Translations under genes and position numbers: made by a program
In this document: positions 39,059 to 47,333 of the stretch, piece after piece
How the letters are laid out: each line of letters begins with the position of its first letter
Numbering within the stretch: position 1 is the first letter of the stretch
The notes under the pieces: model-generated
Databases searched by the model: none
Told to the model about the DNA's origin: nothing
What the model saw: only the letters and a program-made list of their open reading frames with translations
Source: Pseudomonas sp. UBA6562
GTDB taxonomy: Bacteria > Pseudomonadota > Gammaproteobacteria > Pseudomonadales > Pseudomonadaceae
NCBI RefSeq assembly: GCF_002434265.1
Contig: NZ_DJJS01000001.1
Location: forward strand, 339,139-403,138
Length of the DNA stretch: 64,000 nucleotides
Direction: 5' to 3'

Positions 39059-41203
39059 ATGATCAGCAACGAACTCAAAGCCACCATCCAAGGCGCCTAT
39101 TCGCGTTTTCTCGAAGCCAAGAGCCTCAAGCCGCGCTATGGCCAGCGCTTGATGATCGCCGAGGTCGCCAAGGTGCTCGGCGACATCGCGGTGGACGAAG
39201 AAGGCCGGCGCAGCGGCGACCCGGCCGTGGTCGCGGTCGAGGCCGGCACCGGTACCGGCAAGACCGTGGCCTACAGCCTGGCCGCCATTCCCGCCGCCAA
39301 GGCGGCGGGCAAGCGGCTGGTGGTCGCCACCGCCACGGTCGCCCTGCAAGAGCAGATCGTCTTCAAGGACCTGCCCGACCTGATGCGCAACAGCGGCCTG
39401 AACTTCAGCTTTGCCTTGGCCAAAGGCCGCGGCCGCTACCTGTGCCTGTCCAAGCTCGACATCCTCCTGCAGGAAGGCCAGGCGCAGTCGGCCACTGCGC
39501 AGTTGTTCGAGGAGGAGGGCTTCCACATCGAGGTCGACGAGCGCAGCCAGAAGCTGTTCAGCAGCATGATCGAGAAGCTGGCCGGCAACCGCTGGGACGG
39601 CGACCGCGACAGCTGGCCGGAAACCCTCGAAGACCAGGACTGGGCGCGCCTGACCACCGACCACAGCCAGTGCACCGGCCGCCATTGCCCCAACTTCCAG
39701 CAATGCGTGTTCTACAAGGCGCGCGAAGGCATGGGCAAGGTCGATGTCATCGTCACCAACCACGACATGGTCCTGGCCGATTTGGCCCTGGGCGGTGGCG
39801 CCGTGCTGCCCGATCCGCGCGACACGATGTATGTGTTCGACGAAGGCCACCACCTGCCCGACAAGGCCATCGGCCACTTCGCCCACTTCTCGCGCTTGCG
39901 CTCCACCGCCGACTGGCTGGAGCAGACGGCCAAGAACCTGACCAAGCTGCTGGCCCAACAAGCCCTGCCGGGCGACCTGGGCAAATGGATTGAGCAGGTG
40001 CCTGAGCTGGCGCGGGAAATCCGTACCCAACAGCAGTTCATGTTCACCCTGTGCGAACAGGTCGCCGATTTCCGCCCCAGCGAAGACAACGAAGGGCGCG
40101 AGCGCCCGCGCTACCGCTTCGAGGGCGGCGTGGTGCCCGAAGCCATCCGCGAGGCGGGCATCGAACTGAAGAAAGGCTTCGCCCGGCTCAACGATTTGTT
40201 CACCCGCCTGGCCGACCTGCTCAAGGAAGGCATGGACGCCGAAGTCAGCATCGGTATTCCCAGCCACCAGGCCGAGGAGTGGTACCCGCTGTTCGGCAGC
40301 CTGCTGACCCGCGCCCAGGGCAATTGGGAACTGTGGACCGCCTTCACCGCCGAAGACCCCGAAGACAGCCCGCCCATGGCGCGTTGGCTGTCGCTGGCCG
40401 ACAGCGGTGCGCAGTTCGACATCGAGGTCAATGCCAGCCCCATCCTGGCCGCCGAAATGCTGCGCCGCAATTTGTGGAACGTGGCCTACGGCGCCTTGGT
40501 CACCTCGGCCACCTTGACCGCACTGGGCAAGTTCGACCGCTTCCGCATGCGCTCGGGGCTGCCGCGCGACGCCATGACCTGCGTGGTGCCCAGCCCCTTC
40601 GTGCACGGCGACGCCGGCGTGCTGCGCGTGCCCGACCTGCGCGCCGACCCGCGCGACGCCACGGCGCATACCGCGGCCATCATCCGCGACCTGCCGGGCA
40701 TCGTCGAAGACGCGCGCGGCGCGCTGGTGCTGTTCTCTTCGCGCAAGCAGATGCAGGACGTGTTCGACGGCCTGGACCGCGAGTGGCGCAAGCTGGTGCT
40801 GATCCAGGGCAACCTGTCCAAGCAGGAAACCCTGAACAAGCACAAGGCGCGCGTCGACGATGGCCAGCACAGCGTGCTGTTCGGCCTGGCCAGCTTCGCC
40901 GAAGGCGTCGACTTGCCGGGCGCCTATTGCGAGCACGTGGTCATCGCCAAGATTCCCTTCGCCGTGCCGGACGATCCGGTCGAAGCGGCCCTGGCCGAGT
41001 GGATCGAAGCCCGCGGCGGCAACCCGTTCATGGAGATCGCCGTGCCCGATGCCTCGTTGCGCCTGATCCAGGCCTGTGGCCGGTTGCTGCGCACCGAGCA
41101 GGACCGCGGCGTCATCACCTTGCTCGACCGGCGTCTGGTCACGCAGCGCTACGGCAAGGCTATTCTCAACGCGCTACCGCCGTTCCGGCGGGAAATCGGC
41201 TGA
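39059..41203 (+). CDS. dinG: ATP-dependent DNA helicase DinG
   Basis: 714 aa XPD-like 5'-3' helicase acting on R-loops and D-loops. Walker A EAGTGTGKTVAY, DEAH-type motif VFDEGHHLPD, and late motifs LFSSRKQMQDVF, LFGLASFAEGVDLPG, QACGRLLRTEQDRG. The four Fe-S cysteines are visible: RYLCLSKLD plus CTGRHCPNFQQC. The length matches E. coli DinG (716). A LexA-box-like site lies directly upstream. Confidence 0.97.
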   Translation: MISNELKATIQGAYSRFLEAKSLKPRYGQRLMIAEVAKVLGDIAVDEEGRRSGDPAVVAVEAGTGTGKTVAYSLAAIPAAKAAGKRLVVATATVALQEQIVFKDLPDLMRNSGLNFSFALAKGRGRYLCLSKLDILLQEGQAQSATAQLFEEEGFHIEVDERSQKLFSSMIEKLAGNRWDGDRDSWPETLEDQDWARLTTDHSQCTGRHCPNFQQCVFYKAREGMGKVDVIVTNHDMVLADLALGGGAVLPDPRDTMYVFDEGHHLPDKAIGHFAHFSRLRSTADWLEQTAKNLTKLLAQQALPGDLGKWIEQVPELAREIRTQQQFMFTLCEQVADFRPSEDNEGRERPRYRFEGGVVPEAIREAGIELKKGFARLNDLFTRLADLLKEGMDAEVSIGIPSHQAEEWYPLFGSLLTRAQGNWELWTAFTAEDPEDSPPMARWLSLADSGAQFDIEVNASPILAAEMLRRNLWNVAYGALVTSATLTALGKFDRFRMRSGLPRDAMTCVVPSPFVHGDAGVLRVPDLRADPRDATAHTAAIIRDLPGIVEDARGALVLFSSRKQMQDVFDGLDREWRKLVLIQGNLSKQETLNKHKARVDDGQHSVLFGLASFAEGVDLPGAYCEHVVIAKIPFAVPDDPVEAALAEWIEARGGNPFMEIAVPDASLRLIQACGRLLRTEQDRGVITLLDRRLVTQRYGKAILNALPPFRREIG

Positions 41204-41299
41204 TCGCCGGCGCACGATGCGTCGGCCTATTGCCTTCCATTCGGTCGCGAGCCCTGTAGCTCTATAAGGGCCGGTCTCTACAAGGAGTGACACCGCCCC

Positions 41300-43537
41300 A
41301 TGATCCCTCGCAGCCTGCCTGCCGTGCTTGCCCTGATGTTCGCCTCGCCCCTGTGGGCTGGGCAGCAGGCGGTGTTCAGCTTCGTTCGGCCCACTTCGGT
41401 CATCAATGTGAACACGCAGGACACGGCCTTGCCGCAGTACAACGCCGAGCAGACCGCCCAAGGCGAAGTGCTGAGGCGGGTCGTGTTCAACCCGGCCGAG
41501 CGCCCGACCTTGCAGCTCGCACCGCAGAGCGGCAACTGGGACTGGTCGAGCGGGCAGTTCCTCACCCTGCGTTTGCAAAGCGGCATGGACTGGGCCTTGA
41601 GCGTGGACGTGGTGGTCGAGAGCCGCGACGGCCAGCGCCTGACCAGCCGTGTCGATTTGCCCTCGGGGCCGGCGCAAACGGTGCTGGTGCCCCTGACCGC
41701 ACGTTCTCCGCTCGGCCAAGGCATGCGCGCCGGGCCGCCGATGCCGTGGAACCACCAGGGGCAGCGGCTGTTATTCACCAGCAGTGTCGGCGCAGTCGAC
41801 CTCAAGCAGGTCAGTTCGGTCAGCTTGAGCATTCCCAAGCCCAACGTCGCGCAAAGCCTGCTGATCGAAAAGGTCGGCCTGCAGGACGACGACCAGGCCT
41901 ACAGCGCCGCCTATGCCGAACTGATCGACACCTATGGCCAGTCGACTCGCGCCAACTGGCCCGACAAGATCGCTACCGACGAACAACTCAACGCTGCGGC
42001 GCAGCGAGAACGGCAACAGCTCAAGGGCTGGTTGGCCGAACGCGAGGGGCGCAAGCTCGACCCTTATGGCGGCGTGCTGGCAGGCCCCGCGTTCGAGGCC
42101 AGTGGTTTTTTTCGCACTGAAAAGCGCGATGGGCGCTGGTACCTGGTGACGCCAGATGGGCACGGCTTCTTCTCCTTGGGCGTCAACGCCGTGGCCGCCG
42201 ACGGTGGGCGCACGTACGTCACCGGTCGCGAGGGCATGTTCAAAGCCCTGCCGACCGAAGGCGAACCGCTCGCCGCGTTCTACGGACAAGGCAACAACGA
42301 CGATGGCAATGCCTCCTCGCAAGGCCGAGGGTTCAAACAAGGCCGTTGGTACGATTTCTATGCGGCCAACCTCCACCGCAGCCATGCGGTGCCCTGTCCT
42401 GCGCCGGTTGAAGGCCAGCCGGGCAGCGATTGCCCTGCGCCGAAAGCGGCTGCCGAGCGGTGGCAAACCCAGGCCATCGATCGCTTGCTGGCCTGGGGCT
42501 TCAACACCCTGGGCAACTGGAGCGATCCGGCCCTGGGCCAGGCCCAACGTGTACCCTACACCTTGCCGCTGGCCATCGTCGGCGACTACGCCAGCATCAG
42601 CACGGGCATGGACTGGTGGGGGCGCATGCCCGACCCGTTCGACCCGCGTTTCGCCATGGCCACCGAGCGCGCCGTGGCCATCGCCGCCCGCGATCACCGC
42701 GACGACCCCTGGCTGATCGGTTACTTCGCCGACAACGAACTGGCCTGGGCTGCGCCCGGCGCCGATGCCAAGGCTCGCTATGGCCTGGCCTTCGGCACTT
42801 TGCGCCTGACCACCGACGTGCCGGCCAAGCGTGCGTTCCTCAAGCAACTGCGCGACAAGTACCGCAACCAGCAGGGGCTGTCCAAGGCCTGGGGCATCGA
42901 CCTGCAAGCCTGGGAATTGATGGAAGATCCAGGCTTCGAAGCGCCATTGCCGACGCCCGAGCACCCGGAAATCGAACGCGACTACCAGCATTTCCAGGAT
43001 GTCTTCGCCCAGACCTACTTCAAGACCATTTCCGATGCCCTGAAATGGCACGCGCCCAACCATTTGCTGCTGGGCGGCCGCTATGGCGTCACTTCGCCGG
43101 AGGCGGTCAAGGCCTGTGCCGAGTTCTGCGACGTGTTGAGTTTCAACTTCTACACCCTCAAACCCCAGGACGGTTACGACTTCGCGCAGTTGGCCGAGCT
43201 GGACAAGCCGCTGCTGGTCTCGGAATTCCAGTTCGGTTCGCGCGACCGTGGCCCGTTCTGGCCGGGGCCGCTGGAGCTGCCGCGCGAGGAAGATCGCGGC
43301 GCTGCCTATGCCGCCTTCCTCGACGCTGCCCTGGAACAGCCGACGATCGTCGGCGCGCACTGGTTCCAGTACCTCGACCAGCCCGCCAGTGGGCGTCTGC
43401 TCGATGGTGAAAACGGCCATCTGGGCCTGGTCGCGATCACCGATGTGGCCTGGAGCGGTTTCGTCGAGGCAGTGCGCAAGCGCAACCTGCTGCTCGATCA
43501 ACAACTGGCCAAGCGCCTGATCGCTCCCGCGCCTTGA
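41300..43537 (+). CDS. GH50-like (beta-agarase-like) exported glycoside hydrolase
   Basis: 745 aa. Signal peptide (SLPAVLALMFASPLWAG), N-terminal beta-rich domain (~250 residues), then a TIM-barrel. Likely acid/base Glu480 in IGYFADNELAW and nucleophile Glu642 in LLVSEFQFGSRDRG; both match the DNE and SEFxFG patterns of GH50 agarases. Substrate in a soil/plant Pseudomonas is unclear and need not be agar. AAGGAG lies 10 bases before the ATG. No CAZyme cluster, SusC/D or sulfatase gene is nearby. Confidence 0.8.
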   Translation: MIPRSLPAVLALMFASPLWAGQQAVFSFVRPTSVINVNTQDTALPQYNAEQTAQGEVLRRVVFNPAERPTLQLAPQSGNWDWSSGQFLTLRLQSGMDWALSVDVVVESRDGQRLTSRVDLPSGPAQTVLVPLTARSPLGQGMRAGPPMPWNHQGQRLLFTSSVGAVDLKQVSSVSLSIPKPNVAQSLLIEKVGLQDDDQAYSAAYAELIDTYGQSTRANWPDKIATDEQLNAAAQRERQQLKGWLAEREGRKLDPYGGVLAGPAFEASGFFRTEKRDGRWYLVTPDGHGFFSLGVNAVAADGGRTYVTGREGMFKALPTEGEPLAAFYGQGNNDDGNASSQGRGFKQGRWYDFYAANLHRSHAVPCPAPVEGQPGSDCPAPKAAAERWQTQAIDRLLAWGFNTLGNWSDPALGQAQRVPYTLPLAIVGDYASISTGMDWWGRMPDPFDPRFAMATERAVAIAARDHRDDPWLIGYFADNELAWAAPGADAKARYGLAFGTLRLTTDVPAKRAFLKQLRDKYRNQQGLSKAWGIDLQAWELMEDPGFEAPLPTPEHPEIERDYQHFQDVFAQTYFKTISDALKWHAPNHLLLGGRYGVTSPEAVKACAEFCDVLSFNFYTLKPQDGYDFAQLAELDKPLLVSEFQFGSRDRGPFWPGPLELPREEDRGAAYAAFLDAALEQPTIVGAHWFQYLDQPASGRLLDGENGHLGLVAITDVAWSGFVEAVRKRNLLLDQQLAKRLIAPAP

Positions 43538-43550
43538 CCTTTGTCAGGTT

Positions 43551-43572
43551 CAAGGCCGGGGCATCGGCCTTG
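43551..43572. terminator. Hairpin between glycosidase and serine hydrolase genes
   Basis: Perfect 8-base stem CAAGGCCG (43551-43558) / CGGCCTTG (43565-43572) with a 6-base loop, 13 bases after the glycosidase stop. There is no T-run, so efficiency is doubtful. Confidence 0.4.
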
Positions 43573-43661
43573 CCCTGCATTCGTTGCCGCTGGCCTGTAT
43601 GCAAACGCTTCGAGTGCTGAAACAATGCACGCCTTTTTCAACCCGTCGGGAGAACCAGGCC

Positions 43662-44807
43662 GTGCAGATCCAGGGGCATTACGAACTGCAATTCGAAGCG
43701 CTGCGCGAGGCCTTCGCCGCCGTCTTCGACGATCCCCAGGAGCGCGGCGCGGCGTTGTGCGTGCAGGTCGGTGGCGAGACGGTAGTGGACCTATGGGCCG
43801 GCACCGCCGACCGCGACGGGCAGCAGGCCTGGCACAGCGACACCATCGCCAACCTGTTCTCCTGCACCAAGACCTTCACCGCCGTCACCGCGCTGCAACT
43901 GGTGGGCGAGGGCAAGTTGGCGCTCGATGCGCCGGTAGCGCGCTACTGGCCCGAGTTCGCCCAGGCCGGCAAGGAAGGCGTGACCCTGCGCCAGTTGCTC
44001 AGCCACCGCGCCGGCCTGCCGGCCATTCGCCAATTGCTGCCGGCCGAGTCGCTGTACGACTGGCAGGCGATGACCGATGCCCTGGCCGCCGAACGCCCGT
44101 GGTGGACCCCCGGAGCCGAGCACGGCTACGCCGCCATCACCTACGGCTGGCTGATCGGCGAGCTGATTCGCCGGGTCGACGGCCGTGGCCCCGGCGAGTC
44201 GATCGTCGCTCGCACCGCCAAGCCGCTGGGCCTCGATTTCCACATCGGCCTGGCCGACGAGGAGTTCCACCGCGTGGCGCACATCGCCCGTGGCAAAGGC
44301 AACGCCGGGGATGCAGCGGCCCAACGCTTGCTACAGGTCACCTTGCGCGAGCCGGAAGCGCTCTCGACCCGCGCCTTCACCAACCCCCCGGCGATCCTGA
44401 CCAGCACCAACAAGCCCGAGTGGCGGCGCATGCAGCAGCCGGCCGCCAACGGCCATGGCAATGCGCGCAGCCTGGCGGGGTTCTACGCCGGTTTGCTGGA
44501 CGGCAGCCTGCTCGAGTCCGAACTGCTCGACGAACTCACCCGCGAGCACAGCCTGGGCGAAGACCGCACGTTGCTGACGCAGACGCGCTTCGGGCTGGGC
44601 TGCATGCTCGACCAACCGCAGGTCGCCAACGCCACGTTCGGCCTGGGCGCGCGCGCTTTCGGACACCCGGGCGCGGGTGGCTCGGTAGGCTTCGCCGATC
44701 CCGAACACGATGTGGCTTTCGGCTTCGTCACCAATACCTTGGGCCCCTACGTGTTGATGGACCCAAGGGCTCAGCGCCTGGTGCAGGTGCTGCGGACATG
44801 CCTTTGA
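43662..44807 (+). CDS. Serine hydrolase, class C beta-lactamase/EstB-like family
   Basis: 381 aa. SxxK catalytic pair Ser67/Lys70 in NLFSCTKTFTAV, Tyr motif in HGYAAITYGWLIGEL, and C-terminal HPGAGGSVGFADP in place of the KTG box. No signal peptide, so it is probably cytoplasmic and esterase-like rather than a resistance beta-lactamase. I chose GTG 43662 (VQIQGHYELQFEALREAF) with GGGAG 9 bases upstream and family-like length; an in-frame ATG at 43584 adds 26 unlikely residues. Confidence 0.88.
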   Translation: MQIQGHYELQFEALREAFAAVFDDPQERGAALCVQVGGETVVDLWAGTADRDGQQAWHSDTIANLFSCTKTFTAVTALQLVGEGKLALDAPVARYWPEFAQAGKEGVTLRQLLSHRAGLPAIRQLLPAESLYDWQAMTDALAAERPWWTPGAEHGYAAITYGWLIGELIRRVDGRGPGESIVARTAKPLGLDFHIGLADEEFHRVAHIARGKGNAGDAAAQRLLQVTLREPEALSTRAFTNPPAILTSTNKPEWRRMQQPAANGHGNARSLAGFYAGLLDGSLLESELLDELTREHSLGEDRTLLTQTRFGLGCMLDQPQVANATFGLGARAFGHPGAGGSVGFADPEHDVAFGFVTNTLGPYVLMDPRAQRLVQVLRTCL

Positions 44808-44905
44808 TCGGGTAGTTCGGTATTGCTCGAATGCTTTGTCTATTCTGAGGGCCACTGCTCGATGTGCGCTGGCAAAATTCCTTTTCAATTCATGGTGTAT
44901 CGCTG

Positions 44906-45916
44906 ATGTCCTCACATAAAACCTTAGCTCTCGCCCTGTGCCTGGCCATGACTGGCTGCGCTCAGCACTCGCAACAGAATGCCTCGAGCGACAGCGGCCG
45001 TAGCTGGTGGCCGTTCGGCTCGGACCAGGTCGCCGACAAGGATGTGAAGGACGCCGTCACCGAAAAGGTCGCCCAGGCCGATGCCAAGGCGGCCAGCAAG
45101 AGCGGTTCGGGCAACCGCTGGTGGTGGCCGTTCGGTGGTGAGGGCAAACAGGACCAGGCGCCTGTGGCTGCGGTACCGAAGATCGACCAGAAAGCGACCC
45201 AGGCTTGGCTCGACCAATACGAGCCCAAGTTGCGCGAAGCGCTCAAAGACAGCACGTTCGAGCTGGAGCGCCGCGACGATGTGCTGGCCGTGACCATTCC
45301 CGTCGATGGCTCGTACAACCCCGACCGCCCGAACATGCTGCTGCCGATCACGCTGGCACCGATCACCCGCGTAGCCAAGGTGGTCGAAGGCGACCCCAAG
45401 ACCGCCGTACTGGTCCTGGGCCATGCCGACAGCACCGGCGCCGCCGTGGCCAACCAACGCCTGAGCCTGGAGCGTGCGGCTTCGGTGTCGGCGATCTTCC
45501 GCCTCAGCGGCTTGCAGCGTGACCGCCTGAACCTCAAGGGCATGGGCTCGGTCATGCCGCGCGCGGCCAACGACAGCCCGCAAGGCCGTGCCCTCAACCG
45601 CCGCGTCGAGCTGCTGCTGACTCCGCAGAACACCATGCTGGCGCTGATGGCCAAATACCAGACCCCAGCCCAGGCCCCTGCGGCCATGGTCGCTGCTCAA
45701 GACGTCAAACCGGTTGTCGCCGCTGCGCCAGCCACCAAGGCACCGGCCAAAGCCAAACCTGCTGCCAAGGCTGCGGCCAAACCCGCTGCGAAAAAGCCCG
45801 TGGCCAAAGCCAAGGCATCGGCCAAGCCCGCCGCCAAGAAGGCTGCACCCGCCAAAGCTGCGGCCAAAAGCAAGACCGATGACAAACGCGTCGCGGCCAA
45901 CACCAAGACCAACTGA
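44906..45916 (+). CDS. OmpA-family lipoprotein with Ala/Lys/Pro tail
   Basis: 336 aa. Lipobox AMTGC, two short WWPFG segments (residues about 33 and 67), an OmpA-like domain (VLVLGHADSTGAAVANQRLSLERAASVSAIF ... GRALNRRVELLL), then ~85 residues of KPAAK/KAAAK repeats resembling AlgP and histone-H1 tails. The tail is strongly basic and likely extended; it could contact peptidoglycan, lipopolysaccharide or nucleic acid. Start MSSHKTLALAL at 44906. pdxH follows after 18 bases. Confidence 0.85.
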   Translation: MSSHKTLALALCLAMTGCAQHSQQNASSDSGRSWWPFGSDQVADKDVKDAVTEKVAQADAKAASKSGSGNRWWWPFGGEGKQDQAPVAAVPKIDQKATQAWLDQYEPKLREALKDSTFELERRDDVLAVTIPVDGSYNPDRPNMLLPITLAPITRVAKVVEGDPKTAVLVLGHADSTGAAVANQRLSLERAASVSAIFRLSGLQRDRLNLKGMGSVMPRAANDSPQGRALNRRVELLLTPQNTMLALMAKYQTPAQAPAAMVAAQDVKPVVAAAPATKAPAKAKPAAKAAAKPAAKKPVAKAKASAKPAAKKAAPAKAAAKSKTDDKRVAANTKTN

Positions 45917-45934
45917 TCGGCGAGGAACGCTGGA

Positions 45935-46582
45935 ATGACTTCGTCTCTGGCCGACATGCGCCGTGACTACACCCGGGATGGCTTGGTCGAGGACCAAGCC
46001 CCTGACGAGCCCTTCAGCCTCTTTAAACAATGGTTCGCCGACGCCGTGCAGACCGAGCAGGCGCCGGTCGAAGCCAACGCCATGACCCTGGCCACGGTCG
46101 ACGCCGACGGTCGCCCGCATTGCCGGGTGTTGCTGCTCAAGGGGTTGGACGACCGAGGCTTCACCTTCTTCACCAACTACGACAGCGCAAAAGGCCAGCA
46201 ACTGGCTGCGCGGCCTTTCGCCGCCATTACCTTCTTCTGGCCGGCGCTGGAGCGTCAGGTGCGGATCGAGGGCCGGGTCGAAAAAGTCTCGGCGCAAGAG
46301 TCGGACGCCTACTACCAGGTTCGCCCTTTGGGCAGCCGCCTGGGCGCCTGGGCCTCGCCACAGAGCCAGGTGATCGCTGATCGTGAAGCGTTGCAAGCCT
46401 TGGTCAAGGCAACCGAAGCGCGCTTTTCCGACACCCAGCCCCATTGCCCCGAGCACTGGGGCGGTTACCGCCTGGTGCCTGATCGCATCGAGTTCTGGCA
46501 GGGACGCCCCAGCCGGCTGCACGACCGGCTGAACTACCGTCTCGACCAGGGGCATTGGCAACGCGAGCGTCTAGCGCCCTGA
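45935..46582 (+). CDS. pdxH: Pyridoxine/pyridoxamine 5'-phosphate oxidase
   Basis: 215 aa FMN enzyme making pyridoxal 5'-phosphate. N-terminal MRRDYTRDGL, FMN-binding RVLLLKGLDDRGFTFFTNYDSAKGQQL, ITFFWPALERQVRIEGRVEKVS, and the C-terminal substrate-binding RIEFWQGRPSRLHDRLNY all match PdxH. GAGGA lies 8-12 bases before the ATG. Probably co-transcribed with the preceding OmpA lipoprotein gene. Confidence 0.97.
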   Translation: MTSSLADMRRDYTRDGLVEDQAPDEPFSLFKQWFADAVQTEQAPVEANAMTLATVDADGRPHCRVLLLKGLDDRGFTFFTNYDSAKGQQLAARPFAAITFFWPALERQVRIEGRVEKVSAQESDAYYQVRPLGSRLGAWASPQSQVIADREALQALVKATEARFSDTQPHCPEHWGGYRLVPDRIEFWQGRPSRLHDRLNYRLDQGHWQRERLAP

Positions 46583-46776
46583 GCCGACTGGCGCCGTTGC
46601 TGCACACACAATGCAACAATCGGCGCCCCCTTTCTGTCACATCTCCATAAGGCATTCATGTCGTGAACGGTGCAAGCTGTCCGCGGGCTGAACGACATGC
46701 TTTTTTCTTCGCCATGACCGTGACAGCCGTCACCGCGCGGCGTCTAATGAACACCTTACCAACGGAGATTCCACCC

Positions 46777-47241
46777 ATGCGTAAATCCGCTTTGCTGGTA
46801 GCGACCTTCACTACCGCGTCGCTGTTGCTTGGAGGCTGTGCTTCCAACCTGACCGGCGACAGCTACTCCCGTGACGAAGCCCGCCGCGTGCAGACCGTAC
46901 GCCTGGGCACCATCGAATCCCTGCGTCCGGTGAAGATCGAGGGCACCAAAACGCCGATCGGCGGTGGCGCGGGCGCAGTGGTCGGCGGTGTGGCGGGCAG
47001 CGCCATCGGTGGCGGTCGTGGCAGCTTGGTGGCGGCTGTGATCGGTGCGGTCGCAGGTGGCCTGGCCGGCTCGGCAGCCGAAGAGGGCCTGACCCGCACC
47101 CAAGGGGTCGAGATCACCGTGCGTGAAGACGACGGCAGCATGCGCTCCTACGTGCAGCAGGTGCAGCAGAACGAAGTGTTTCGCGTCGGCGAGCGCGTTC
47201 GCATCATGACGGTCGATGGCACCAGCCGCGTTTCCCACTGA
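46777..47241 (+). CDS. SlyB-like glycine-zipper outer-membrane lipoprotein
   Basis: 154 aa. Lipobox LLGGC, then a double glycine zipper (PIGGGAGAVVGGVAGSAIGGG and AAVIGAVAGGLAGSAAEEG) that forms a membrane hairpin, followed by a small beta domain (GVEITVREDDGSMRSYVQQ). It matches the SlyB/Pcp/PAL-associated family involved in envelope integrity. GGAG lies 9 bases before the ATG at 46777. A strong terminator follows. Confidence 0.9.
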   Translation: MRKSALLVATFTTASLLLGGCASNLTGDSYSRDEARRVQTVRLGTIESLRPVKIEGTKTPIGGGAGAVVGGVAGSAIGGGRGSLVAAVIGAVAGGLAGSAAEEGLTRTQGVEITVREDDGSMRSYVQQVQQNEVFRVGERVRIMTVDGTSRVSH

Positions 47242-47254
47242 TCACGCTGGCAAC

Positions 47255-47290
47255 AAAAAACCCGACAGGCCTAGCCTGTCGGGTTTTTTT
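47255..47290. terminator. Bidirectional rho-independent terminator
   Basis: A-run, CCCGACAGGC / GCCTGTCGGG stem with a 3-4 base loop, seven-T run; placed between the slyB-like gene and the convergent flavoprotein gene. Confidence 0.94.
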
Positions 47291-47333
47291 ATGGTTTCGA
47301 TCCAAACAGCGCAAGCCATTCAGGCGAGCGGGA

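Noticed and set aside
38915..40936. 673-codon open frame antisense to dinG
   Set aside because: Composition-driven shadow frame; no motif, while dinG has all helicase and Fe-S motifs.
41771..43504. 577-codon open frame antisense to the GH50-like gene
   Set aside because: Same pattern of shadow frame; the sense frame has a signal peptide, ribosome site and catalytic motifs.
43662..44807. Antibiotic-resistance class C beta-lactamase
   Set aside because: SxxK and Tyr motifs are shared with EstB-type esterases; there is no signal peptide and no KTG box, so resistance is not supported.
45700..45916. Possible tandem DNA repeat or CRISPR-like array
   Set aside because: Irregular 9-15 base units that vary in sequence and encode a KPAAK-type protein tail; no constant repeat or spacer structure.
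44924..46561. 545-codon open frame antisense to the OmpA lipoprotein and pdxH genes
   Set aside because: Spans two real genes and their gap; Gly/Leu/Phe-rich repeats are the complement of the Ala-Lys tail.
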